Below, piece by piece: positions 9,093 through 17,372 of a stretch of 54,240 nt of DNA. The position numbers and the translations under genes are program-made. The DNA comes from an uncultured Verrucomicrobiota bacterium (GTDB lineage: Bacteria > Verrucomicrobiota > Kiritimatiellia > RFP12 > UBA3636). Position 1 is the stretch's first letter. Each line of letters starts with the position of its first letter. Where the stretch lies: positions 1-54,240 of the forward strand of contig CAMOSH010000004.1 of NCBI GenBank assembly GCA_946624575.1. Direction: 5' to 3'. The notes under the pieces are model-generated. The model was not told the origin of the DNA and made no database searches. It saw only the letters and a list, made by a program, of their open reading frames with translations.

Positions 9093-9117
9093 CTGCAAAA
9101 GCGCGCTGCGGTAGCAT
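9089..9117 (+). promoter_or_regulatory. Sigma70-like promoter for rpmH: TTGACT-17-TAGCAT
   Basis: -35 9089-9094, spacer 17, -10 9112-9117. Confidence 0.65.
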
Positions 9118-9164
9118 CCCTCCCCGAATTTCACGAATTTCCGCAACATAGACCCCAAAAAGAC

Positions 9165-9302
9165 ATGAAGCAGATATACCAGCCCTCCAAGATCAAGCGC
9201 GTCCGCAAGATCGGATTCCGCGCCCGCATGGCCACGGCCGACGGCCGGAAGGTTCTCAAGCGCCGCCGCCAGAAGGGCCGCGTCCGCCTCACGCAGGTCT
9301 GA
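9165..9302 (+). CDS. rpmH: 50S ribosomal protein L34
   Basis: Translates [45 protein letters not shown]; below the ORF-track length cut-off; directly followed by rnpA. Confidence 0.95.
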   Translation: MKQIYQPSKIKRVRKIGFRARMATADGRKVLKRRRQKGRVRLTQV

Positions 9303-9308
9303 CAAACC

Positions 9309-9866
9309 ATGGCCGGGGATTCACCGGCAGGCGATACAGACACATCGCCCAAAGCTGCCGCCGCGCGCCCCGCCGCGCGGCGGCGGGTTTTTTCTTTCCC
9401 GAAAGAGGCGCGCATCGCCAACCGCGCCAGATTCCTCGAACTGTACGCCGCTCCCGGTCGAAAACTCGCGGGCAAGTTCTTCGTGCTGTTTTCAGGACCC
9501 GCGCCAGAAGGCGCGGAGCGCCATCGGCTTGGCGTGACCGCAGCCAAGCGGACGTTCCACGAGTCGCACGAACGCAATCGCGCGAAAAGACTGCTGAGAG
9601 AGTCGTTCAGGCTGGCGTGCGGAAGCATTGGCGGCCAACCGCGCGACTTCGTGCTGGTGGCGCGCCGTCCCATTCTTGGCGCGAAATGCGGGCAAGTCCG
9701 CGCCGAATTCGAGCGGCTTGCAAAAAAGGCCGTCAAAAACGGCGCCCCTCAGGGCGGACAGTCCGCCGCCAGTGACTCCGCAATGGACGCCACCCACGGC
9801 GCCGCAACGACCGCCGCCAGTGACTCCGCAACGACCGCCGACCACGGCGCCGCAACAGTATCATGA
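9309..9866 (+). CDS. rnpA: Ribonuclease P protein component
   Basis: HRLGVTAAKRTFHESHERNRAKRLLRESFRL signature; follows rpmH; has an Ala/Thr/Asp-rich repetitive tail. Confidence 0.9.
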   Translation: MAGDSPAGDTDTSPKAAAARPAARRRVFSFPKEARIANRARFLELYAAPGRKLAGKFFVLFSGPAPEGAERHRLGVTAAKRTFHESHERNRAKRLLRESFRLACGSIGGQPRDFVLVARRPILGAKCGQVRAEFERLAKKAVKNGAPQGGQSAASDSAMDATHGAATTAASDSATTADHGAATVS

Positions 9867-10108
9867 AGTTCATCGGGATATTCCTGGTGCGCGCCTACCA
9901 GGTGATTCTCGGTCCGCTCATGGGCGGGTCGTGCCGATTCGAGCCATCATGTTCCAACTATGCGCTGGAGGCACTTGAGCGACATGGACTGCTGCGCGGA
10001 TCCTGGCTTACGCTCCGCAGGCTGCTGCGGTGCCATCCGTTCGGAGCTCACGGCCCGGATCCGGTGCCGGAGCGCTGGCCGGGCTGGTTTTCCAGGTCCC
10101 GGAAATGA
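9863..10108 (+). CDS. yidD: Membrane protein insertion efficiency factor YidD
   Basis: IFLVRAYQVILGPLMGGSCRFEPSCSNYALEALERHG...RCHPFGAHGPDPVP; ATGA overlap with rnpA. Confidence 0.95.
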   Translation: MKFIGIFLVRAYQVILGPLMGGSCRFEPSCSNYALEALERHGLLRGSWLTLRRLLRCHPFGAHGPDPVPERWPGWFSRSRK

Positions 10109-10192
10109 ACTGACGAGTCGGGGAGCGCGGCGTTCACGGCCTCACTGTGCGCGGCGGCCGCGCGGACGAGCGCGGCTGAATGCAATCGGCGA

Positions 10193-10624
10193 TCAGGACC
10201 TTGAGGTCACGAGCGCGATGCCGGCCAGGCACAGGGCGACGCCGAGAATCTGGCGCCAGCCAACGCTCTCCCCAAGGAAGAGCGCCCCGACGAGCAGCAG
10301 CAAAACGGCGACGGCGCTGTAGGTGACAATCGGCCCGACGCTCGCGCTCCATCCCGCGCGGTACAGGCACAGGAAGCCGCCTTCGAGCCCGATGATCGCC
10401 AGGCCCAGCAGGTAGTTTGCGATGTTGAGCGAACGCAGCTGCGGGACGATCTCGGCGCCCCTGGTCGTGACAAGCAGCATCGCAAGCGACGCAACCCCAG
10501 CGATTCCGTAGGCGACGACGAGCGCGGCGAACGGGTTCACTCCCTTTGCCGCTCCGCGCGACGAGAGCTGATAGACGAGATTAGAGCCGACGATCAGAAA
10601 GAGAGGCCAGACGGAGTGTCCCAT
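10193..10624 (-). CDS. EamA/DMT-superfamily 4-TMS transporter
   Basis: Four hydrophobic helices, GESVGWRQILGVALCLAGIALV C-terminal motif. Confidence 0.7.
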   Translation of the reverse strand: MGHSVWPLFLIVGSNLVYQLSSRGAAKGVNPFAALVVAYGIAGVASLAMLLVTTRGAEIVPQLRSLNIANYLLGLAIIGLEGGFLCLYRAGWSASVGPIVTYSAVAVLLLLVGALFLGESVGWRQILGVALCLAGIALVTSRS

Positions 10625-10758
10625 GGCGGTGCGGTGTGAAATGCTGTAAGGGAGGCGAGAAGGGGAAAGGTCGGCCGATTATGAACCGCCGCGGAAGGAT
10701 GTCAAGCGCAAGCGTCCAAGCCAACTGCGGAAAACCGCCGCGAAAAACGCGCCAAGGC

Positions 10759-10787
10759 TTGACGCGAAAGCGGCGGTCGGATATTCT
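10759..10787 (+). promoter_or_regulatory. Sigma70-like promoter for efp: TTGACG-17-TATTCT
   Basis: -35 10759-10764, spacer 17, -10 10782-10787. Confidence 0.65.
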
Positions 10788-10825
10788 TCCCCCCGTTTTA
10801 CGAAACCGCATACACTGGAACAATC

Positions 10826-11398
10826 ATGCCCTACACAGCATCCGATCTCCGCAAGGGCCTCAAGCTCCGCTACGAGGGCCAGCCCTACACCATCACGGAA
10901 TACAACTTCACGAAGCCCGGCAAAGGGCAGTCGATCTACACCTGCCGGCTCAAGCACATGCTCACCGGCAACACGTTCGTGAAGAACTTCCGCGAAATCG
11001 ACACCTTCGACGAACTTGACCTTGAGGAAAAGACCGTCAATTTCTCATACGAAGACGGCGACAATTTCGTGTTCCTCGACTCCGACAGCGAGCAGATCGA
11101 CATCCCGGCGTCCCTTCTGGGCGACAAGAAGTACTTCCTCGAAGACGATCTCGAGTGCAAGATCCTCTTTCTCGACGGCAACCCGGTCGAAGTGACGTTC
11201 CCGACGTTCGTCGAGCGCAAAGTCGAGTGGTGCGACGCCGGCGCCAAGGGCAACACCGCCGCCGGCAAGGTGATGAAGAACTCCCGAGTCGAGGGCGGAT
11301 ACGAACTCAAGGTCCCGATTTTCGTGAACGAGGGCGACTGGATTCGAATCGACACGCGCACCGGCGAATACGCCGACCGCATCATGGGTCGCCGTTGA
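10826..11398 (+). CDS. efp: Elongation factor P
   Basis: MPYTASDLRKGLKLRYEGQPYTITEYNFTKPGKGQS..., C-terminal VPIFVNEGDWIRIDTRTGEYADR; conserved PGKGQ loop retains Lys. Confidence 0.96.
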   Translation: MPYTASDLRKGLKLRYEGQPYTITEYNFTKPGKGQSIYTCRLKHMLTGNTFVKNFREIDTFDELDLEEKTVNFSYEDGDNFVFLDSDSEQIDIPASLLGDKKYFLEDDLECKILFLDGNPVEVTFPTFVERKVEWCDAGAKGNTAAGKVMKNSRVEGGYELKVPIFVNEGDWIRIDTRTGEYADRIMGRR

Positions 11399-11421
11399 TT
11401 CGGCTGGCGGCGACCTCTCAC

Positions 11422-12930
11422 ATGGAGACATTGGCTCCACACCGCGGTCGCAGGCGGACGGCGGCATTTCTCCGCGCCGCCGCGTCGGCGCTTGCAGCTG
11501 CTTTTGCATTCGGGGCGGCCGCCCCCGCGTTCGCGATCGGCCCGCATGAAGTCGCACTGGTCGTCAACGAGGAATCCCTCGACTCGATATTGGTGGCTTC
11601 GGTATGGGCGCGGCTGCGCTCCGTGCCAGCGCCGAACATCGTCCGCGTCCGCATTCCGCGTGGCGCGGACGGGCGCTTCCCTCTCGCCATCTCCAAAGAG
11701 AAATTCAAGTCGGAAATCTTCGAGCCCGTCCGCGAAGCGCTCGAACTCGGCGGCGCCGGGCCGCGCATTCTGGCATGGGTGTACTCTTGCGACTTTCCCC
11801 TGCGCGTAGCCGCGACCGAGGACGGCTCGGTGCCAGGCCCGTCAACCAACGATCTCTCGCTTGCCGGCGCGACATTCCTCGGGACCGCGACCTGGCCCAG
11901 TCAGGGATCCGTGGCTTCGGGTTTCCTCTCATCCCCGCTTTACGCCGGACCGGACGGCCCGGACAACGGCACGGCGCTTCCCGCGACCGCGTTCGACCGC
12001 GCTCGCACCGACCTGCTGGACCGGATGCCGATTCCTTCTGCCATTCTCGCCGTAACCGCCAAGGGCGGAATTTCGGCAACTGAGGCAGTGGCGGCGCTGG
12101 AGCGCGCGGCGGCGGCGGACTCCACTTGCGCCACCGGAGTCGTCTGCTTTGCGCGCCGCGACGGCATTCGCGACGAAAGCCGTGCCTGGCAATACGGGCG
12201 CGTGGCGGAAACCGCGTTTCCCGCAGACGGGCCGCTGCATCCGCTCGAAGTCCCCGTCGGGTCGCCGACGCCGCACGTCCAGTACGCCGGCTACATGACC
12301 GGGGCCACGACGGTCGATTCGCCGCCGCAGCTGGCGCCCGGATCCTACGCCGACCATTTCACGAGCTACGCGGCCGCGTTCGAACTGCCGCAGCAGATGA
12401 AGGCCACACGCTGGATTTCTGCGGGGGCGGCGTTCACATCCGGCATGGTCTGCGAACCATTTGCAATCTGGCCAAAGTTCCCGACGGCGTGGATATTCCC
12501 GCGTCTCGCCGCAGGCGCGACGATGATCGAGGCGTTCTACTCCTCCGTGCGCTCGCCGCTTCAGATACAGCCCATCGGAGACCCCCTTTGCGCGCCCTGG
12601 GCGCCGAAGACGCAGACCGAAATCGACATAATCGGGGAAGACGGCGCCACCAGCGCCTCCGCCACGTTCTCGGGGCTGGTGCGAATGCGCGCTAAGCTTG
12701 AATTCAACGCCGACGACGCCGCAGACCCCCCGCAGTTCAGGTACTCCTGGTTCGTTGACGACAAGCCACGCTCCACCGGAGAGCTTTTCATGTGGGACGC
12801 CGGCATGGAGGAACCTGGTTTCCACGAGGTGCGACTCGTCGCAAAGCGCACCGACATGCCTGAACGGCCACAGACATTCGCGATCCGCGTTTTCGAAACC
12901 GAAAAGCCTTCATACGGGGGACCGTGGTGA
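11422..12930 (+). CDS. Secreted TIGR03790-like protein
   Basis: Signal peptide, VALVVNEESLDSILVASVWARLRSVPAPNIVRVRIP and a C-terminal Ig-like region; family call from motif memory. Start is an internal ATG of ORF 11155-12930. Confidence 0.55.
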   Translation: METLAPHRGRRRTAAFLRAAASALAAAFAFGAAAPAFAIGPHEVALVVNEESLDSILVASVWARLRSVPAPNIVRVRIPRGADGRFPLAISKEKFKSEIFEPVREALELGGAGPRILAWVYSCDFPLRVAATEDGSVPGPSTNDLSLAGATFLGTATWPSQGSVASGFLSSPLYAGPDGPDNGTALPATAFDRARTDLLDRMPIPSAILAVTAKGGISATEAVAALERAAAADSTCATGVVCFARRDGIRDESRAWQYGRVAETAFPADGPLHPLEVPVGSPTPHVQYAGYMTGATTVDSPPQLAPGSYADHFTSYAAAFELPQQMKATRWISAGAAFTSGMVCEPFAIWPKFPTAWIFPRLAAGATMIEAFYSSVRSPLQIQPIGDPLCAPWAPKTQTEIDIIGEDGATSASATFSGLVRMRAKLEFNADDAADPPQFRYSWFVDDKPRSTGELFMWDAGMEEPGFHEVRLVAKRTDMPERPQTFAIRVFETEKPSYGGPW

Positions 12931-13760
12931 GGCGGCCGGATTCGACTGCGGAATTTCCGGCGGCGGTGCCGTGTCGCGCCGCCGCCAGTTTGTTTTTCGC
13001 CGGTCTTTTTTCCGTTGCGGTCTGCGGCTGCGGCGCGGGACCGCGCTCGCGGCTGGAGGCGCTGCAGCGCGCCGAGACCGCCGACGCCGAATTCGCCGCG
13101 GCGCGCGAGGCGCAGCTCGACGGTCGCATTGACGACGCCCGCCGGATATACTCAGACTTGACTATCGCGCGCCCGCTCAACGCAATGGCGCATCTCCAGC
13201 TCGGCATACTGCTTCAGGACAGCGCAGGGGATCCAGTCGGCGCCATCGGGCAGTACGAAGCGTATCTGCGGTTGGCGCCGGATTCGGAAAAGGAAGCACT
13301 TGTTCGCGAGAGGTTGCAGCTGTCCCGCGACCAGGTCGCACGCCGCCACGGCGCAATCGAGCGCGCAAGCGCAAGCGATGCCGACGTCGAGCGCGTCTCC
13401 TCCGAACTCGCCGCCGTCAAGGCTGAACTCGATTCCACCCGCGACGCCCTGGCGGAAGCGGAGGCGCAGCGGGACAAGGCGCAGGATGACGTCCTGCGCC
13501 TGCATCGCACGATATCTGGACTTCAGCGCCAGATTGACATTCTCCAGGGCGGCGGCGCCCCGGTTCGCGGATCTTCGGCGGTTCCGCCAACCGGCGACGG
13601 CGCCCGCACCTATCGCGTGAAGCGCGGCGACACGCTTCTCTCGATCGCGCAGCGCACATACGGCGACGCGACGCGCAACCGGGACATCCGCGACGCCAAC
13701 CCGGGAAAGGTCGGCGAGGGCGACGTCATCCGCGAAGGCGACGTTCTGGTCCTGCCCTAG
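12924..13760 (+). CDS. LysM-domain lipoprotein with TPR/coiled-coil region
   Basis: [50 protein letters not shown] is a LysM domain; lipobox-like VCGCG; GTG start overlaps upstream stop. Confidence 0.75.
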   Translation: MVRRPDSTAEFPAAVPCRAAASLFFAGLFSVAVCGCGAGPRSRLEALQRAETADAEFAAAREAQLDGRIDDARRIYSDLTIARPLNAMAHLQLGILLQDSAGDPVGAIGQYEAYLRLAPDSEKEALVRERLQLSRDQVARRHGAIERASASDADVERVSSELAAVKAELDSTRDALAEAEAQRDKAQDDVLRLHRTISGLQRQIDILQGGGAPVRGSSAVPPTGDGARTYRVKRGDTLLSIAQRTYGDATRNRDIRDANPGKVGEGDVIREGDVLVLP

Positions 13761-14431
13761 AGTTCCGGCAAGGGAACCGCTTCCGGGGCCGCCGCCCCGA
13801 GCCTGCGGAAAAGAGCAATTTCCGCTGCCATGTCCGCGGCGCGGAAAAGCGATGTACCGGCGACAAATGCGTCAGCGCCGGCCGCCGCCGCGACCGGAAG
13901 CGTGTCCCGCCCCACCCCGCCGTCGACCATGAGCCGCAGGTCCGGCGCGACCGCGCGAAGGGCGCGAAGCGTGTCCATCGGCTCCGTCATGAACCGCTGC
14001 CCGCCAAAACCGGGAAACACCGTCATGCACAGAACCTCGTCCACCAGGTCGAGCCGTTCAAGAGCCGGCGCGGGCGGCGTGCGGGGATTGAGGACCAGCC
14101 CCGCGCGACAGCCAAGCGCGCGTATCGCACGCAGCGTCGCGGAGACGTCGCAATCCGCTTCCGCGTGGATCTGGATCGTCGTGGCGCCGGCCTTGGCGAA
14201 CGCCTCGACGTAGCGATGCGGATGCTGCATCATGAGATGCACGTTGCGCGGCAGCGCCGGCGCGACGCGCGTCGCAAGCCCGACAAAATCAGGACCGAAC
14301 GACAGATTGGGCACGAAATGCGCGTCCATCACGTCGATGTGCAATTCGTCGGCGCCCGCGTCCGCGCAGCGCAGGATTTCGCGTTCGAGATTGCCAAGGT
14401 CGGCGGCAAGAAGAGACGGAAGGATTGTCAT
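13757..14431 (-). CDS. rpe: Ribulose-phosphate 3-epimerase
   Basis: [55 protein letters not shown]. Confidence 0.95.
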   Translation of the reverse strand: MTILPSLLAADLGNLEREILRCADAGADELHIDVMDAHFVPNLSFGPDFVGLATRVAPALPRNVHLMMQHPHRYVEAFAKAGATTIQIHAEADCDVSATLRAIRALGCRAGLVLNPRTPPAPALERLDLVDEVLCMTVFPGFGGQRFMTEPMDTLRALRAVAPDLRLMVDGGVGRDTLPVAAAAGADAFVAGTSLFRAADMAAEIALFRRLGAAAPEAVPLPEL

Positions 14432-14488
14432 GGGAAAATTCCAGAAAATGGCACCGGGTGCGCGCGGTGCCGCAAGCCCGTGACGCGG

Positions 14489-14517
14489 ATTGTATCCCCG
14501 CGCAACCACCCGGTCAA
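14489..14517 (-). promoter_or_regulatory. Sigma70-like promoter for rpe: TTGACC-17-TACAAT (minus strand)
   Basis: -35 complement at 14512-14517, -10 complement at 14489-14494, spacer 17. Confidence 0.65.
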
Positions 14518-14544
14518 TGGCGCCGCCCAAGGTTTCCCAGACTA

Positions 14545-14759
14545 CCTAGTTTTTCTAAGAGGTTCTAGGAATCCTAGGAAACCTAGGCTCCCTAGGGGTC
14601 ATAGGTTTCCTAGAGACCCTAGGTTTCCTAGGTTCCCTAGGGTTCCTAGCGGCCCTAGGTTCCCTAGCGGCCCTAGGCTCCCTAGAGGTCCTAGGAGTCC
14701 TAGGGGTCCTAGGTTCCCTAGCGGCCCTAGAGTTCCTAGGCTCCCTAGGATTCCCTAGC
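14545..14759 (-). repeat. CTAG array 2 (units like TTCCCTAGG/GGCCCTAGG on + strand; opposite polarity to array 1)
   Basis: About 22 CTAG tetramers in about 215 bp with 9-10 nt period between rpe(-) and ligA(+). Confidence 0.9.
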
Positions 14760-14780
14760 AACCCAGCTGGAGGCCGCGCT

Positions 14781-14808
14781 TTGAAGTTCGTCGCGGATGT
14801 GGTATCCT
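14781..14808 (+). promoter_or_regulatory. Sigma70-like promoter for ligA: TTGAAG-16-TATCCT
   Basis: -10 ends at 14808, 7 nt before the ATG at 14816. Confidence 0.55.
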
Positions 14809-14815
14809 CCCGGCC

Positions 14816-17335
14816 ATGCAAACCGAACTGCAACTTCCCGGAGCTTCCGGCGACGGCGACGCCGAACGGATCGCGCACCTCCGCGCAGAACTTGAGCGCC
14901 ACACCTTGCTTTACTACCGCGACGCAAAGCCGGAAATCCCCGATTCGGATTTCGACGCCATGATGGCCGAACTTGCGGCGCTCGAGCGAAAACACCCCGA
15001 ACTGGCCGACCCGAATTCGCCAACGCAGCGCGTAGGCGGCGCACCGACCGAAGGCTTCGAGCCCTTCGAGCATCTGCTGCCAATGCAGTCGCTCGAAAAC
15101 ACCTACGACGAATCCGACCTTGACGCCTTCGACGCCTCGGTGCGCGCGGCGACGGGACTGGAAGCCGTCCCCTACGTTGTGGAACCGAAAATCGACGGCC
15201 TCGCGTTCTGCGCCGTTTACGAACACGGCGCGTTCGCCGCCGCCGCGACGCGCGGCGACGGACTCACGGGAGACAACGTCTCGGCTTGCGTGCGCGGAAT
15301 CCGGGCCCTGCCGCTGCACGTGGCGACGGACGCACCGCGGCTCGAAGTGCGCGGCGAAATCTACCTTCCCAAGAAGACTTTCGCGGACATGGTCGCGGAG
15401 GCAACCGAAAACCCGGGCATCGACAACATTCCGGAAAACCCGCGCAACGCGGCCGCGGGGCTGGTGACGGGCTTCGGATCGGCGGCAGCCGCCGCACCCG
15501 GTTCCGCGAAATTCGAGCAGAAAAAGCTGCAGGCCGAATTCCGCAGACGGCTCGCGGTAGTGCTGTACGGTCTCGGATGGTGCCAGGGCTGGAAGGAGCC
15601 AGACTCGCAAAGCGGGCTCCTTGAGGCGCTCCGCGAGCTGGGATTCCCGTCGCAGCCCGCCTTCTGGCGCTGTTCTGGAATCGCGGAAGTCCGCCGCGCG
15701 ATCGAGGAACTCGGCGCAAGAAGGCACGAGTTTCCGTTCGAAATGGACGGCGCTGTCGTCAAAGTCGACGACCGGTCGCTGCACGCGCAGCTTGGCGCCA
15801 CGGCGAAGGCGCCGCGCTGGGCGCGCGCGTTCAAGTACGCGCCCGAACGAGCCGAAAGCATCGTCGAGGCAATCACTGTGCAGGTGGGGCGCACGGGCGT
15901 GCTCACGCCGGTGGCCGAGCTGCGCGCCGTGCGCCTGGCCGGTACCACGGTGGCGCGCGCGACGCTGCACAACGAGGACGACGTCCGCCGCAAGGACATA
16001 CGCGTCGGCGATCGCGTCTGGGTGGAAAAGGCGGGCGAGATAATCCCGGCGATCGTGGGCGTCCGCAAGGAGCTTCGCACGGGCTCGGAACAGGAGTGGC
16101 ACATGCCGGAAACATGTCCGGCATGCGGCCATCCCGTGTCGCGAACTCCCGGGGAAGTCGCCGTGCGGTGCACCAACCTGCTCTGCCCTGCCCAGCTGGA
16201 GACGCGCATCGTGCACTTTGCCTCGCCTGCCGCGCTGGACCTGGAAGGCGTGGGGCCGGACGTCGCCAAGGCGCTCGTTTCCGACAAGGGCATCCGGCAT
16301 CCGATCGAACTATTTTCGCTCCTGCCGGGCGAATGGCGCGACCTGCGCTTCGACCGCCCGGCGCGCAAGGCCGCGCCCGACGCAGAAAAGGACGCCGCCG
16401 CGCCCGCATCCACGGGAACTTTCGACTTCTACGGCTCCATGCAGTCGGAGGAGGGCGACGAGCGCCCGCGGTTTGGCGAAAAGCGCGCCCAAACCGTACT
16501 TGACGCGCTTGCCAAGGCGCGCTCACTGCCGCTTTCGCGCTGGATTGCCGCGCTTGGCATTCCCGACGTCGGGGAGGCGGTCTCCCGCGACGCCGCCAAG
16601 ATACACCGCGACCTGCGCGACCTGGCGCATTCGGAAATCGTGTCCGCCGCGCTCAGGCTCCACAAACTCCAGGACAAACTGGCCGAACTGTCGCCGAACA
16701 GCCGCGCCAACCGCGCCCTCGGACTTGCAGCGCGCGTGGCCAACGCGGAAGCCTACGAGAAGACTCTGCGCGAGGCAGAGGAACTCGGGGAAAGGCTCGT
16801 GCGCGAAGGCGTGGGTTCTCGGCTGAAATCCGGAGGGGCCGCGCCGTACACCTGCGTGATAAAGCCCGAGGCCGCCAGAGCGCTGCGCGGTTACTTCGAG
16901 TCGGAAGACGGTAAGACCTTCATGCGCGGAATGGAAGCCATGGGCATCAATCCCGTCGGCGGCGCCGCCGCCAAGGGCGCCGCCACCGGTCACGCCGCCG
17001 AATCCGCGCAACCGGACGGCGCGACGGCGGTGGCGGCGTCCGAAGCGCCGCCTTCCGAAGCAAAGGCGAATGATGCCTTCACGGGCAGGACGATCGTCGT
17101 CACGGGCACCTTCCATGATCTCAAGCGCAAGGAACTGGAGCGCATGCTCCTGGAACGCGGCGCAAAGATCGTCGCCTCGGTATCCAAGAACACGGACATG
17201 CTTGTCGTAGGAAAGAACCCCGGCGCGGACAAAACCGCAGCCGCCCGGCGCTTCGGCACTTCGCTGCTGGACGAATCCGCGCTCCGCGCGGCGCTCGGGC
17301 TGCCGCCAGTGGTGGAACAGGGCACGCTTTTCTGA
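14816..17335 (+). CDS. ligA: NAD-dependent DNA ligase LigA
   Basis: LLYYRDAKPEIPDSDFDAMM, VEPKIDGLAFCAVYE (KxDG), VGRTGVLTPVAEL, Cys4 zinc finger, C-terminal BRCT. Confidence 0.95.
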   Translation: MQTELQLPGASGDGDAERIAHLRAELERHTLLYYRDAKPEIPDSDFDAMMAELAALERKHPELADPNSPTQRVGGAPTEGFEPFEHLLPMQSLENTYDESDLDAFDASVRAATGLEAVPYVVEPKIDGLAFCAVYEHGAFAAAATRGDGLTGDNVSACVRGIRALPLHVATDAPRLEVRGEIYLPKKTFADMVAEATENPGIDNIPENPRNAAAGLVTGFGSAAAAAPGSAKFEQKKLQAEFRRRLAVVLYGLGWCQGWKEPDSQSGLLEALRELGFPSQPAFWRCSGIAEVRRAIEELGARRHEFPFEMDGAVVKVDDRSLHAQLGATAKAPRWARAFKYAPERAESIVEAITVQVGRTGVLTPVAELRAVRLAGTTVARATLHNEDDVRRKDIRVGDRVWVEKAGEIIPAIVGVRKELRTGSEQEWHMPETCPACGHPVSRTPGEVAVRCTNLLCPAQLETRIVHFASPAALDLEGVGPDVAKALVSDKGIRHPIELFSLLPGEWRDLRFDRPARKAAPDAEKDAAAPASTGTFDFYGSMQSEEGDERPRFGEKRAQTVLDALAKARSLPLSRWIAALGIPDVGEAVSRDAAKIHRDLRDLAHSEIVSAALRLHKLQDKLAELSPNSRANRALGLAARVANAEAYEKTLREAEELGERLVREGVGSRLKSGGAAPYTCVIKPEAARALRGYFESEDGKTFMRGMEAMGINPVGGAAAKGAATGHAAESAQPDGATAVAASEAPPSEAKANDAFTGRTIVVTGTFHDLKRKELERMLLERGAKIVASVSKNTDMLVVGKNPGADKTAAARRFGTSLLDESALRAALGLPPVVEQGTLF

Positions 17336-17372
17336 AACGTCCGCGCCAGCGCCCGAAACCAGGACGGTCCGG

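Noticed and set aside
7380-9305. 641-aa minus-strand ORF opposite the GH5-like gene and rpmH
   Set aside because: Shadow ORF; crosses rpmH and contains poly-Gly from the repeat; no recognisable motifs.
14545-14759. CRISPR array
   Set aside because: Period 9-10 nt with no unique spacers; no cas genes in the window.
14555-16300. 581-aa minus ORF reading [10 protein letters not shown] through the CTAG array and antisense to ligA
   Set aside because: Low-complexity translation of a 9-nt repeat plus ligA antisense; not a gene.
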